Positions 1 to 12,231 are shown, counted from the stretch's first letter. The stretch is 64,000 nt of DNA from Aegilops tauschii subsp. strangulata (GCF_002575655.3 NC_053041.3:375331054-375395053), one strand, 5' to 3'. Made by a program: numbers and translations. The notes: generated by a model not told the origin, from the sequence alone.

Positions 1-332
1 CCAATTGGATGTCAGTTATCATGAACTATAATTGTTGACATTACCCTTGAGGTAAAAGGTTGGGAGGCAACACTATAAGCCCTTATCTTTCTCTATGTCC
101 GATTAAAACTCCATACCCATAAGTATTGCGTGAGTGTTAGCAATTGTGAAAGACTAAATGATAGTTGAGTATGTGGACTTGTTGAAAAGCTCTTATATTG
201 ACTCTTTCCGATGTTATGATAAATTGCAATTGCTTCAATGACTGAGATCATAGTTTGTTAGTTTTCAGCGAAGTTTCTGATTCATACTTGACATTGTGAA
301 TAGATTGTTACTTTAGCGTAAGAAATCACATG

Positions 333-335
<3 letters not shown>

Positions 336-369
<34 letters not shown>
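336..369. repeat. (AT)n microsatellite
   Basis: An uninterrupted run of about 17 AT dinucleotides in the 3' untranslated region of the gypsy element. It is probably length-polymorphic. Confidence 0.95.
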
Positions 370-373
<4 letters not shown>

Positions 374-506
374 CTGTTATAAGAATAATCATGAGGCCCT
401 CATGTCCGTATTTTATTTTATCGACACCTCTACCTCTAAACATGTGGACATATTTTTCGTTATTGGCTTCCGCTTGAGGACAAGCGAGGTCTAAGCTTGG
501 GGGAGT

Positions 507-2026
507 TGATACGTCCATTTTGCATCATGCTTTTATATCAATATTTATTGCATTATGGGCTGTTATTACACATTATGTCACAATACTTATGCCTATTCTC
601 TCTTATTTTACAAGGTTTACATGAAGAGGGAGAATGCCGGCAGCTGGAGTTGTGGGCTGGAAAAGGAGCAAATATTAGAGACCTATTCTGCACAACTCCA
701 AAAGTCCTGAAACTCCACGGAAGTCAGTTTTGGAATATATAAAAAATATTGGGCGAAGAAAGCACCAGAGGTGGGCCACCCAGCATCCACGAGGGTGGGG
801 GGCGCGCCCTACCCCCTGGGCGCGCCCCCTGCCTCATGGGCCCCCTGGCAGGCCTCCGGTGCCCATCTTTGGCTATATGAAGTCTTTCGCCCTGGAAAAA
901 ATCAGAAGGAATATTTCGGGATGAAGCGCCGCCGTCTGAGGCAGAACCTGGCGAAACCAATCTAGGGCTCCGGCGGAGCTATTCTGCCGGGGAAACATCC
1001 CTCCTGAAGGGGGAAATCATCACCATCGTCATCACCATCGATCCTCTCATCGGGAGGGGGTCAATATCCATCAACATCTTCACCAGCACCATCCCCTCTC
1101 AAACCTTAGTTCATCTCTTGTATCCAATCTTTGTCTCAAAACCTCAGATTGGTACCTGTGGGTTGCTAGTAGTGTTGATTACTCCTTGTAGTTGATGCTA
1201 GTTGGTTTATTCGGTGGAAGATCGTATGTTTAGATCCTTTATGCATATTAATACCCCTTTGATTATGAACATGAATATGATTTGTGAGTAGTTATGTTTG
1301 TTCCTGAGGACATGAGAGAAGTCTTGCTATAAGTAGTCATGTGAATTTGGTATTCGTTCGATATTTTGATGAGATGTATGTTGTCTTTCCTCTAGTGGTG
1401 TTATCTGAACGTCGACTACATGACACTTCACCATTATTTGGGCCTAGAGGAAGGCATTAGGAAATAATAAGTAGATGATGGGTTGCTAGAGTGACAGAAG
1501 CTTAAACCCTAGTTTATGCGTTGCTTCGTAAGGGGCTGATTTGGATCCATCTGTTTCATGCTATGGTTAGGTTTACCTTAATACTTCTTTTGTAGTTGCG
1601 GATGCTTGCAATAGGGGTTAATCATAAGTGGGATGCTTGTCCAAGGAAGGGCAGTACCCAAGCACCGGTCCACCCACATATCAAATTATCAAAGTAACGA
1701 ACGCGAATCATATGAGCGTGATGAAAACTAGCTTGACGATAATTCCCATGTGTCCTTGGGAGCGTTTTCCTTTATAAAAGAGTTTGTCCAGGCTTGTCCT
1801 TTGCTACAAAAAGGATTGGGCCACCTTGCTGCACCTTGTTTACTTTTGTTACTTGTTACCCGTTGCAAATTACCTTATCACAAAACTATCTGTTACCGAT
1901 AATTTTAGTACTTGCAGAGAATACCTTACTGAAAACCGCTTGTCATTTCCTTCTGCTCCTCGTTGGGTTCGACACTCTTACTTATCGAAAGGACTACGAT
2001 AGATCTGCTATACTTGTGGGTCATCA
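507..2026 (+). repeat. 3' LTR of the left-edge gypsy element
   Basis: It starts with tgatacgtcc after a PPT-like tract and ends ...gtgggtcatca, giving TG...CA ends and about 1520 bp. A TATA-like motif (tatatga, 874-880) follows a GC-rich segment in the upstream part. No second copy is visible in this window, so the boundaries come from the TG/CA ends, the PPT and the abrupt change to copia sequence at 2027. The small ORFs inside it have no recognisable domain. Confidence 0.85.
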
Positions 2027-3603
2027 GAGCTCTCATACCTCTTGACTCGGGCATGAATCTGAAATACAAATTTCAGCTCTTGGAACATCTCATATGCTAC
2101 GTGACATTTCAAAACATTTTTGAAGTCCCGGTTCTAAGCCGTAAAGCATGGTGCACTAAACTATCAAGTAGTGATCATACCGAGCTTGTCAAATGTTCAT
2201 AACGTCTGCATCTGATCCTGCAATAGTTCTGTCACCTAGTGGTGCATCAAGGACATAATTCTTCTGTGCAGCAATGAGGATAATCATCAGATCACGGATC
2301 TAGTCTGCATCATTGCTACTATTAACTTTCAACTTATTTTTCTCTAGGAACATATCAAAAATAAATGGGGAGCTACATCACAAGCTATTGATCTACAACA
2401 TAGATATGCAAATACTATCAGGACTAAGTTCATGATAAATTAAAGTTCAATTAATCATATTACTTAAGAACTCCCACTTAGATAGACATCCCTCTAGTCA
2501 TCTAAATGATCACGTGATCCATATCAACTAAACCATGTCCAATCATCACGTGAGATGGAGTAGTTTTCAATGGTGAACATCACTATGTTGATCATATCTA
2601 CTATATGATTCACGCTCGACCGTTCGATCTCAGTGTTCCGAGGCCATATATGCATATGCTAGGCTCGTCAAGTTTAACCCCGGGTATTCTGCGTGTGCAA
2701 AACTGGCTTGCACCCATTGTATGTGAACGTAGAGCTTATCACACCCGATCATCACGTGGTGTCTCGGCACGACGAACTGTCGCAACGGTGCATACTCAGG
2801 GAGAACACTTGTACCTTGAAATTTAGTGAGAGATCATCTTATAATGCTACCGTCGTACTAAGCAAAATAAGATGCATAAAAAGATAAACATCACATGCAA
2901 TCAAATAAGTGATATGATATGGCCATCATCATCTTGTGCCTTTGATCTCCATCTCCAAAGCACCGTCATGATCACCATCATCACCGGCTTGACACCTTGA
3001 TCTCCATCGAAGCATCGTTGTCGTCTCGCCAACTATTCCTTCTACGACTATCGCTAGCGCTTAGTGATAAAGTAAAATAATGACATGGCGATTACATTTC
3101 ATACAATAAAGCGACAACCATATGGCTCCTGCCAGTTGCCGATAACAGTTAGAAAACATGATCATCTCATACAACAATTTATATATCATCACGTCTTGAC
3201 CATATCACATCACAGCAATCCCTGCAAAAACAAGTTAGACGTCCTCTACTTTGTTGTTGCAAGTTTTACGTGGCTGCTACGGGCTTCTAGCAAGAACCGT
3301 TCTTACCTACGCATCAAAACCACAACGATTTTTCGTCAAGTGTGTTGTTTTAACCTTCAACAAGGACCGGGCATAGTTAAACTCGATTCAACTAAAGCTG
3401 GAGAAACAGACACCCACTAGCCACCTATGTGCGAAGCACGGCGGTAGAACCAGTCTCATGAATGCGGTCATGTAACGTCGGTCTGGGCCGCTTCATCCAA
3501 CAATACCACTGAATCAAAGTATGACATGCTGGTAAGCAGTATGACTATTATCGCCCACAACTCTTTGTGTCTACTCGTGCATATAACATCTACGCATAAA
3601 CCT

Positions 3604-3616
3604 GGCTCTGATACCA
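3604..3616 (-). other. Primer-binding site, initiator-Met tRNA type
   Basis: On the minus strand directly after the LTR this reads TGGTATCAGAGCC, the classical plant copia primer-binding site. It shows the element is transcribed right to left and fixes the LTR end at 3618. Confidence 0.88.
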
Positions 3617-3617
3617 C

Positions 3618-5357
3618 TGTTGGGAACGCAGTATTTCAAAAAATTTACCTACGATCACGCAAGATCTATCTAGGAGATGCATAGCAATGAGCGGCGAGAG
3701 TGTGTCCACGTACCCTCGTAGACCGAAAGCGGAAGCGTTCTGTAACGCGGTTGATGCAGTCGAACGTCTTCGCGATCCAACCGATCCAAGTACCGAACGC
3801 ATGGTACCTCCGCGATCAGCACACGTTCAGCTCGGTGACGTCCCTCGAACTCTTGATCCACTTGAGGCCGAGGGAGAGTTCCGTCAGCACGACAGCGTGG
3901 TGACGGTGATGATGAAGTTACCAGCGTAGGGCTGCCCCTAAGCACTACAACGATATGACCGAGGTGTGTAACTGTGGAGGGGGGCACCACACACGGCTAA
4001 AAGAACGACTTGTGTGTCTATGGGGTGCCCCATGACCACGTATATAAAGGAGGGGAGGGAAGAGGTGGCCGGGCCAAGGGGGCGCGCCAGGTGTGGGGAA
4101 TCATACTAGGACTCCCTAGTCCAAGTAGGATTCCCCTCCTCTTTCCTATTCTTAGTAGGAGAAGGAGGGAAGGAGGAGGAGGAGGAGGAGAGAAGGAAAG
4201 CCCCCCCCCCCAACCCTAGTCCAATTCGGTTTGGGTTAGGGGGGCGTGCGCCACTCCTTAGCCGGCCTCCTCTCTTCCACCACTAGGCCCATGAGGCCCA
4301 TTAAGTTCCCGGGGGGGTCCGGTAGCCCCCGGTACTCTGAAACTTATCTGAAACGACCCGAACCATTCCAATGTCCGGATGTAACCTTCCAATATATGAA
4401 TCCTTATGTATCGACCATTTCGAGACTCCTCTTATGTCCGTGATCTCATCCGGGACTCCGAACAAACTTCGGTACATCAAATCACATAACTCATAATACA
4501 AATCGTCATCGAACGTTAAGCGTGTGGACCCTGCTGGTTCGAGAATTATGTAGACATGACCGAGACACCTCTCTGGTCAATAACCAATAGCGGAACCTGG
4601 ATGCTCATATTGGCTCCTACATATTCTACAAAGATCTTTATCGGTTAAACTGCACAACAACATACGTTGTTCCCTTTGTCATCGGTATGTTACTTGCTCG
4701 AGATTCGATCGTCGGTATCACCATACCTAGTTCAATCTCGTTACCGGCAAGTCTCTTTACTCTTTCCGTAATGCATCATCCCGCAACTAACTCATTAATC
4801 ACATTGCTTGCAAGGCTTATAGTGATGTCCACTACCGAGAGGGCCCAGAGATACCTCTCCGATACACGAAGTGACAAATCCTAATCTTGATCTATGCCAA
4901 CCCAACAAACACCTTCGGAGATATCTGTAGAGCATCTTTATAATCACCTAGTTACGTTGTGACATTTCATAGCACACAAGGTGTTCCTCCAGTATTCAGG
5001 AGTTGCATAATCCCATAGTTAGAGGAACATGTATAAGTCATGAAGAAAGCAATAGCAATAAAACTCAACGATCATAATGCTAAGCTAACGGATGGGTCTA
5101 GTCCATCACATCATTCTCTAATGATGTGATCCCGTTCATCAAATCCCAACACATGTATATGGTTAGGAAACTTAACCATCTTTGATTAACGAGCTAGTCA
5201 AGTAGAGGCATACTAGGGACACTCTTTTTGTCTATGTATTCACACATGTACTAAGTTTCCGGTTAATACAATTCTAGCATGAATAATAAACATTTATCAT
5301 GATATAAGGAAATATAAATAACAACTTTATTATTGCCTCTAGGGCATATTTCCTTCA
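3618..5357 (-). repeat. 5' LTR of the left copia fragment
   Basis: About 1740 bp. On the plus strand it begins tgttgggaacgcag and ends gggcatatttccttca, the inverse of the standard TGAAGGAAATATGCCC...CCCCAACA LTR. It contains a TATA-like motif on the minus strand at 4041-4049 (tatataaag on plus) and the GC-rich leader found in the other copies at 14707, 21695 and 35641. It is more diverged from those than they are from each other. Confidence 0.93.
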
Positions 5358-5899
5358 CAATATGTTGGAACATGTAAAGGCAGTTCTTTAGAAGACTTGC
5401 AGAAAGATGATGAATCCTATTCACCCCACAAGGTCCTTGCTCTAACTTGGCCCGTGATATGGGTACAACATGCATATAATGTCCTGGAGTGCATCTACTC
5501 TGTTGCAATGCCTTGTGTGTAGCCTGCTAATCATGCATGTAAATATGCCATGCCTTCCTATTTTTCAGTACCTATTCCATTCATGATAACATGTTTTCAA
5601 ATTCAACTACTATCATTCTACTCTATAGCAATGCCATCTGCTTAGTTTGGACATCATGCTTCTGAATATCTTATGCATTGTTATTCATCAGTATGTACTT
5701 CATCTGTCTACCATACCATGTTCTCTTTTTACACTAAGTGCGTTCTAGTGGTCTGTTGCAACGCCATCTTAGTTTCCCAATCATACACACATATGTTGCC
5801 TTAGTGTTTTTCTATATGTATTCCGCTAGCATATAGTTTTACATTCAACTAGTGTTTTTTACAGTGTTGTCCTGTCGTATCCCTAGCTGTTACATCATA

Positions 5900-6000
5900 C
5901 TCCCTCCGACCGGATTACATGTCGCAGAAATGGATAAAAATGGATGTATCTAGAACTGAAATACGCCTAGACCCATCCATTTATTTCCGGATGGAGGGAA
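5900..6000. mobile_element. Stowaway-type MITE (Tc1/mariner)
   Basis: The ends are inverted, CTCCCTCCG on the left and CGGATGGAGGGAA on the right, and are flanked by TA dinucleotides at 5898-5899 and 6001-6002. The internal gtatctagaactgaaatacg segment is typical of short Triticeae Stowaway elements. It is 101 bp and non-coding. It sits in intron-like sequence of the CACTA element. Confidence 0.85.
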
Positions 6001-6118
6001 TACATGTCAATATGTCATGCCTTTCTATTCTTCAATACCTATTCCATCTCTCTGTTGTAGCATGTTTTATAGTTGAAGCACCATTCTTCTATATAAGGCA
6101 TGCAAGGGGAAGATAGCT

Positions 6119-7370
6119 ATGTTAGAATCTGAAGGGTTACAAACCAGGTCTTTGCAAAAGATCCAAACGCCAGGAGATAGTAAACCAACTCCAGTTTTCA
6201 TAGATACTGCTCCAGCATAGAGAAACCCAACTCCTACTGATAATAAGCAGATTCCAGTGGCCAAAGAACTAGCCCGCTCCAGTCCAGCAAAAATATGTCA
6301 ACTCCATTCTAAGAAGCGTGTGCATATCCTTGCATCATGAAATATTATAGCATTCTGATCATATTTTCTACATGTTTCTTACCCATCTCTCTTTTAGAAA
6401 ATAAGCTTAAACGATAGAAGACTTTCTGCACTAGGATCATATTCGAGGAAAGTATCTTGCGGGAATTCTCTGTGCTCCAATGCTGATGTAAGTACCTGTT
6501 GTATATCACTATATTTTTACATCAGCATGTATTTTGTTAATTGGCGTGAATCCAACCTTTATCTGATCTAAATTTAGTTGTAGCAAAATGTATAATTAAA
6601 GGCGACAATGTTGATTTTTGTAAGGAAAACTTCCTGGTAGTTATACTGAGCTGAATGAGTGTACTATCTCATATCATGCACATTACTGAATTTTAGTGTT
6701 GCTCTGGTTGTGCATTCATTCATTGTGTCAATGTTGCTTTCGTATTACCTTACCTGGCTGATGATAGTTGTGCCATATTGTATTAATTTGGTGTAGGCTG
6801 GTGTGGTCTAGTTGCCCAAACGTTCGATTGTGTCAATGTTGCTTTCCTATTATCTGACTTGGCAATGATAGCAATGCTAGTGTGTTAATTTGGTGTAGGC
6901 TGCTGAAAATAAGAAGACAAACTCTGAAAACAGCAAGGCAACCCCATTGTTTCTTTCCAATAAATCTAGGCCAGGTAATATGGCAATAACTCTTGATTAA
7001 TATGTTCGGTTCCCCTCCTAATTTATGTTATGATCCAGTGGTCGAGACACTCTCCACTATCAATAATACAAGCCTACCAAAATCGCCATCTGAATCTGTT
7101 CAGTTTCCTCTGTCCCGAATGCAACGGAAAAAATGTATGTTTGTGAACCAATTACTGGCTGAAGCAATGATGGAAATCGTGGAGGAATCAGAGGTGCACA
7201 TTCTTGCGCAACAACAACTGATCAATGTTTTCAAAGATAGTGTAGCAAAGAAGGAAGAACTTGCTCACGTGCTTATAGGTGTCATCCGCGCTGACATTGC
7301 AGATTGTGACGTTGCAGATCGTGAGATTCTGATCATTTATTTGCACCGGCATCAATCTTTCATTGCCTAG
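6119..7370 (+). pseudogene. Decayed multi-exon ORF of the CACTA element
   Basis: Three coding-like pieces lie in order. The first (6119-6340) begins MLESEGLQTRS, is rich in Lys, Pro and Thr, and contains an in-frame TAG. The second (about 6906-6974) is preceded by an acceptor-like tttggtgtag and followed by a donor-like gtaata. The last (6993-7370, 125 aa) ends ...HRHQSFIA before a stop. The last exon has a predicted helical stretch (residues about 45-95) rich in Glu, Ile and Ala. I recognise no catalytic DDE residues. Position next to a CACTA subterminal array suggests the second ORF of CACTA elements, but that is inference. Between exons the sequence is T-rich and intron-like. Confidence 0.45.
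6724..6903 (+). repeat. Imperfect direct repeat in intron-like sequence
   Basis: Two copies of about 75 bp, starting near 6724 and 6834, share tgtgtcaatgttgctttc, then ttac/tatctgacttggc, then ttaatttggtgtaggct. Each copy ends in an acceptor-like TAG, so the duplication repeats a possible splice acceptor. Confidence 0.75.
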
Positions 7371-7499
7371 TGGATGTAATTTCCTGTAATATATGTCGGA
7401 TGTGCATCATTTTTCCCTGTATGCCTTACCTTTGCTTAGCGTGCCTCGCATTCCTGCTAACTAGTGGCTAGGAAGCTAAAAAGGCAGTTAAATTACTAG

Positions 7500-8420
7500 T
7501 TAGCATGAACAGTCGTGGGCCCTATATGAAGGAAGCTGCCCACTACCCTTAATGGGCTTCGCTAATGGGCTCGCAGGGGCCAAAATTCTCATAGGCCTTT
7601 GATTGATCGGTTTTGGTCGTGTGCATAATTGCTTGTCGTAATGGGCTCAAATTATCTAATTGGGCCTTCAGACATGTTCGAACTTTAGTGGGCCCATTAA
7701 GTTAATGGGGCGTTACCAGGCCGAAAGTTAATGGTCGGCCCTGTTACCTATCGGGTCGTTAACAGGCCGACATCAAAGCGGGCAACAGGTGGGCCCATTT
7801 GATTTCACGGGCCGTTAGCACACCGATACTAAGGTTGGGCTACATATGGCCCAACTATACTATGGGTCTTTAGCAGGCCGAAAGAGACAGCGGGCTCGTA
7901 CTGGACCATGAAGAGCATGGGCCGCTAAGAGGCCGAAAGTCAGGTCGTACTGTATATGGCCCAACTGTGTTGTGGGCCTTTAGCAGGCCGAAAGAGAAAC
8001 CGGGCTAGTATTAGACCATGAAGAGCATGGGCCGTTAAAAGGCCAAAACTCAGGTCCGACTGCAAATGGCCCAACTCATTTATGGGCCGTCAACAGGATG
8101 AAAGACACACCGGGCCGGAAATTGGCCCAACACTTAAATGGGTCGCTAAAATGCCCAAAGGTGTACATCCTGAAAATTGGCCCATCCCTTAAATGGGCCG
8201 TTAACAGGCCGAAACCACATCGGGCCAATATTAAGCCCAAATATATAGCGGGCTGTTAAAGGGCTCGAACTGACGATGGGCTGCAATGGTGTCAAATCGT
8301 TAATGGGCCGTTGATGGGCCGAATTGGCACATCTCGTATGGGCCGTGGGCTTAAATGGACCTGGCACAAGTCGGCCTTATATGGGCCGGCCTGCTAATTT
8401 TTACTGGACCGGCCTTTTTC
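7500..8420 (+). repeat. GGGCC-rich subterminal repeat array of the CACTA element
   Basis: The array is made of diverged units containing tggcccaac, atgggccgttaacaggccgaaa and short AT spacers. A higher-order unit of about 110-120 bp is evident at roughly 7845-8065, where a block from tatggcccaact to aggtcgtactg occurs twice. Such arrays near the termini are where CACTA transposases bind. The array stops about 140 bp before the gypsy insertion. The remaining CACTA end (with ccacgtgt motifs) continues at 26639. Confidence 0.8.
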
Positions 8421-8561
8421 ATGGGAATGGGCCACTGTTGGGCCACGCCACGTGTCGATGTATCATAGATGCCTCCTGTCCAATGAGTGGATGACATCTG
8501 TCCCAATGGTGAGCCAACACGTGTTTCCTCCGGCCAATGAGAATTTTACACGTGGAAAATC

Positions 8562-9443
8562 TGTCGGCGTTCTGGGAACGGGGGTCCCAAGACTTGCCTG
8601 CCTGCGGCTCGCGGCGTGGCTCCACTCGCGGCCCAGTACGACCCATCTTCTCCAACAGGCACTCAAGACCCTCGCGTGGGGCTAAGCCACGCGAGGCGGA
8701 CGGCACAAGACCTCCTCGGGAACGGCCTAACCAGGCTGGCTCGTGAGGGGCGTAGAGATCAAGGCAAGGCGAACCTTGCGAGGTTCCTACGACGTCAGCC
8801 ATGACGACCAAGACCAGGCGGGCGCCAGCGCGCACAGTGTCCTTGTTTCCTCTTTGGTGCTAAGGAGGCAAGCGCAGGCGAGGAGTACCGAGGCATCAGG
8901 CAAAGGTTTCCATATCGGTGCAACGAGACCAAGACCAGCAGGACGGCAGGATGGAGGTCACCGTGAAGCCCAAGACGGCATCACCACCAGAGCCTTTGGC
9001 AGGCGAAGACCACCTTTAGTCAGGATAGCTTGTACTAGCTGTCCCCTTTCAAATTGGCCGTTGTTGGCTCCCTTCCCACTCAATATTTGGGGAGAGGACC
9101 AGGGCCTCTATAAATAGGACTAGCCACCACAGTAGGAGGCAACTGATTTAGATCATCCTCACACTCGCCAAGCACAAGAACACCTCGCCTCAGGAGGCTG
9201 TTCTTCCCCTTGTACTGTTCATCCTCAGCCCGAGAGGCAATCCACCACACCACACTGGAGTAGGGTATTACACCACAACGGTGGCCCGAACCAGTATAAA
9301 TCTCGTGTCTCTTGTGTTGCGGGTTCGTTGAGCTAGGCTTTGAGATTGCGGTGAGGTTGAGGGCGTGATTAGGTAAGGGGAAATCTTCGTGCGCACCCTA
9401 GTTTTCGAACCTCAAGGGTTTTGCCGGAACCCGAAATCCGACA
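8562..9443 (+). repeat. 5' LTR of gypsy element
   Basis: It begins tgtcggcgttctggg and ends acccgaaatccgaca, 882 bp. It pairs with 25752-26633. The two differ at scattered single bases (for example caag/ccag and gcggcccag/atggcccag near the start). It carries a TATA box at 9109-9116. Confidence 0.95.
9109..9116 (+). promoter_or_regulatory. TATA box in gypsy 5' LTR
   Basis: ctcTATAAATAggac, a near-consensus plant TATA box inside the LTR, about 330 bp before the LTR end. Transcription of the element would start roughly 30 bp downstream, in the segment agccaccacagtagg. The same motif is at 26299-26306 in the 3' LTR. Confidence 0.75.
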
Positions 9444-9445
9444 TT

Positions 9446-9463
9446 TGGCGCGCCAGGTAGGGG
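9446..9463 (+). other. Gypsy primer-binding site
   Basis: TGGCGCGCCAGGTAGGGG starts 2 bases after the LTR. This motif is the common primer-binding site of a large group of cereal gypsy elements. It confirms plus-strand orientation. Confidence 0.8.
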
Positions 9464-9515
9464 TGCACCAAAGCTTTCCTTCCGTCGATCTGCGTCCCGT
9501 CGCTTCATCGCATCC

Positions 9516-11790
9516 ATGGTGGACGCTCGCCGAGCTTGCGCTGAGCGCCGGACCGCCCTCGCCGCCCCCGTTGCTCAGACGGCCCCCATCGGCAGGCCTC
9601 CCCGTCGTTCTTCGTCACCTGCCGCCAACGTCACCACCGGCCCCGCGGGGAACGAGCAGCAAGCGTCCTCGCTGCACCCCTCCGTGCGGCGGGACGGCCG
9701 CACCGCCACTCTGTCGCTGACCTCGGCTGGCTCATCGTCTCACGCTCGCCGCGCTCCCACGGACGCGCAGGCCGCGTTGTGCATGGCACACGAACTCCTG
9801 CGCTACCGCCCCATCGACGACCTCTACGAGGAGTGGCTGGACCGCATCGCCGAGCTCGTCAGCGCCGCAGAGGGCTCTCCTGCGCCCTCCCTCTCGCTGC
9901 CTCGCCCTCCGCCAGCTACGGGCGACGTGGCTCATGGAGCGCCACCTCCACCACCTCCGCACCAAGACGGCGTCCTGGCGCCAAGGCATGCGGCCCCCCG
10001 GCGCGACCCGCCGCGTCGGGAGCCCGTGCGTGAAGAAGGAACCTGCCAAGAAGTTCCTCGTCCACAAGAAAACGCTCCCGCGCTCCCAGCACCACTACGA
10101 CAAGACCATGCGCCACCTGCGGTGGCGGTGCGCGGACATCAAGGGCAGGCTCCGCATCAGCAAAGGGTCCCGGTGGCCACCGCGGGCTGCCGCCCCTTCA
10201 CTCCTGAGCTGTGTAGCGGCGCATGGCCGGGCAAGTTCAAGCCAGACCTGCCTCCATGCTACGATGGCACCCCCGACTCCGCGGAGTTCCTGCAGCTCTA
10301 CGAACTAAGCATCGAGGCAGCCAACGGCAATGAGAAAGTCATGGCGAACTGGTTCCCCATGGTTCTCAAGGATGGTGCCTGCTCATCGCTCCTGAACCTT
10401 CCCCCAGGCTCCATCTCCTCCTAGAACGAGATGCGTGACCGCTTCGTCGCCAACTTCCAGGGCACTCGCGACCGCCCCCCGGCCGCGGGTGACCTGCGCC
10501 GTGTCAAGCAGCAGCCAGGAGAGACCCTCCAGAAGTACATACATCGCTTCAATAACGTTCGCCTCAAGATCCCCAAGGTGACGGACGAGGCCATCATCTC
10601 CGCGTTTTCTAATGGCGTCTGCGACGTCAAGATGAAGGAGGAGCTCACCATCCACGAGGAGATGTGCACGTCCTTGTAGTTGTTCAACCTGGCGACCAAG
10701 TGCGCAAGGGCTGAGGACGGGCGCCTTTCCCTTCTCGAGCTCCCAGCTGCCGACCTGGAGGAGAAGAAAGCCAAGGCCAAGGACGTGAAGCGCAAGGGAG
10801 TGGTTGTACTCGCAGCGGAGCTAGACACGAAGCGCGGCCGGGACCAGCCCGAGTCATCCAAGAGCAGCCAGCCGTTCTGCGCCTTCCACAACGTTCACAG
10901 CCACAACACCAACGACTGTCAAGAGCTCAGGGCCATTCGAGATGGACGCCTCGGTCGACGCCCCGAGCGCAACGACCAGGGCTATGGCCGAGGAGGAGAA
11001 CATGGCGGAGGACGCTGGGACGACCGTGGCCCTCGCCAGGAGTGGCGTGACTGGCCTTATGAGGACCGCTGGCAAGAACAGCCTCGCGAGGGCGCCTGGA
11101 GGGATCAGCCTCGCGAGGACCGCCCCCAAGGCAACGCTGGTCTTCCTCCGCTGCTGCCACCACCAAGAAGGAACGACCACCACCAGAACGAGGGGGCTGG
11201 GGGCTTCCAGGAGCCACGGGCTATCGCCTGCATCCTGGGCGGAGCTCAAGCCCCAGCCTCTCAGCGAATCTTCAAGCAATTTGCTCGCGAGGTGAACGCA
11301 GTCCTCCCCAGGCTCGAGGCCACACGCCCGCTTAGGTGGTCCAAGTGCGCCATCACCTTCAGTTCTGCAGATCAGCTCAAGTGCGCGGCCACCGCTGGCG
11401 CCCTCCCAATGCTTTGCTCTCCCGTCATCAGCAACGTACAAGTCACCAAGACCCTCATAGATGGCGGCGCAGGGCTTAACGTCCTGTCTGTCGAGATGTT
11501 CGACAGCCTTCAAGTGCCCTACGAGCAGCTTCAGCCTACCAAGCCCTTCTCAGGAGTGACCGACGGTTCCACCACGCCGATAGGGCAGGTCCGCCTCCCT
11601 GTGACCTTCGGACGGCGCGACAACTACCGCACCGACCTCATCGACTTCGACGTCGCCCACATCCGCCTGCCATACAATGCCATCCTCGGGTACCCGACCC
11701 TGGCCAAGTTCATGGCAGTGACACACCACTGCTACAACGTCCTCAAGATGCCAAGAAGTGGCAGGATCATCACAGTCCCCTGCGAAGAAA
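9516..11790 (+). pseudogene. gag-protease gene with two in-frame amber stops
   Basis: From ATG at 9516 one frame runs through a low-complexity Pro/Arg/Ser N-terminus, a retrotransposon gag domain (near residues 245-390, containing PDLPPCYDGTPDSAEFLQLY and LQKYIHRFNNVRLKIP) and a Gly/Arg-rich linker (about 11000-11130). It then reaches a retropepsin-like aspartic protease whose active site reads DGGAGLNVL (near 11460). The frame is broken by TAG at 10422-10424 and TAG at 10677-10679; both sit inside clear gag coding. A frameshift near 11790 moves the continuation (LERAFQAASIEDPDSN, to about 11990) into another frame. No zinc-knuckle CCHC is seen. Polyprotein function is therefore lost. Start choice: first ATG after the primer-binding site in the gag frame. 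Confidence 0.85.
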
Positions 11791-12231
11791 AGATGCGGTG
11801 TGCTCCCTCGAGCGCGCCTTCCAAGCAGCGTCAATTGAAGACCCCGACAGCAATTCAGCACAGTACCCTCCTGAGGTCGTCCCCAAGAAGAAGAAGCAGC
11901 TACTCCGCTCAGGGCCTCAGGAGAGCGGCGCCGCAAGTGGGGCCACGTCAGGATCAGCGCCCGCGCCTGGGGCGCCTCCCTCCCTCACATAGGAAGGCGC
12001 GTCCGGCGCCCTCCTCGGGCAGGGCCCGAGGGCTCTCTTCTGGAGGGCCTCCGACCTTGCCAACATCACGAGGGAGGCGCTCGAGCACCACGTGGAGGCG
12101 TGCTTCGCAGCACGTTTCCCTCAGGAGGACACCGGGCGAGGAGCGCCCAGCGCTCAGGAGTTTATTGCCAAGACCACTCAAGAACTGCAGGATGCAAGAG
12201 CCATGTGCGGCGACCGCCTTCACCTGGCGCG

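Larger units (their letters stand above)
1..2026 (+). mobile_element. 3' end of a Ty3-gypsy LTR retrotransposon (runs off the left edge)
   Basis: Bases 1-506 are AT-rich, carry no gag-pol coding and lead into a purine tract (gcttgggggag at about 495-505) directly in front of an LTR starting TGATACGTCC at 507. That is the usual polypurine tract (PPT)/3' LTR arrangement of a plus-strand element. The 5' LTR and coding region must lie to the left of the window. The 3' LTR ends at 2026 (tgggtcatca) and the sequence changes at once into the gag of a minus-strand copia element, so this gypsy was inserted into that copia. The left TSD is outside the window. The family belongs to the very common Triticeae group whose LTRs begin TGATACGTC; I do not name it with certainty. 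Confidence 0.85.
2027..5357 (-). mobile_element. 5' fragment of an Angela/BARE/WIS-type copia element
   Basis: Read on the minus strand it has a 5' LTR (5357 to 3618), an initiator-Met primer-binding site, an untranslated leader and the first part of gag (to about 2032). Each part matches, base for base over long stretches, the complete copia element at 14707-23423. Gag is badly decayed and its start codon region (near 2385) has lost the ATG. The rest of gag-pol and the 3' LTR lie beyond the gypsy insertion, outside the window. On the right the LTR ends ...atttccttca at 5357 and is followed by caata, the expected 5-bp TSD, whose partner is off the window. Confidence 0.9.
5358..8561 (+). mobile_element. 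CACTA DNA transposon, left visible part
   Basis: This is joined in origin to 26639-26951: the gypsy element between them has the perfect TSD aaatc, and the motifs continue across the gap (GGGCC-rich subterminal repeats, then the gtagtg terminus). It holds decayed coding exons (6119-7370) and the subterminal repeat array (7500-8420). The left CACTA terminus is not seen; either it lies left of the copia fragment or 5358 to about 5900 is older flanking DNA. Bases 5358-5899 and 6001-6118 contain only AT-rich, intron-like sequence with no ORF I can support. Confidence 0.7.

Noticed and set aside
1010..1050. catcaccatcgtcatcaccatc, like a His-tag or vector sequence
   Set aside because: It is part of the gypsy LTR sequence and in no supported frame.
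7500..8420. Regularly spaced repeats resembling a CRISPR array
   Set aside because: Plant nuclear DNA; units are diverged, spacers are not unique, and the array continues into a CACTA terminus.
8419..8835. 138-codon minus-strand frame across the CACTA/LTR border
   Set aside because: It crosses an insertion border with a TSD, so it cannot be an old gene; no domain.
10854..11513. 219-codon minus-strand frame opposite gag
   Set aside because: Shadow of the GC-rich gag-protease frame; the plus strand has clear gag and protease motifs.
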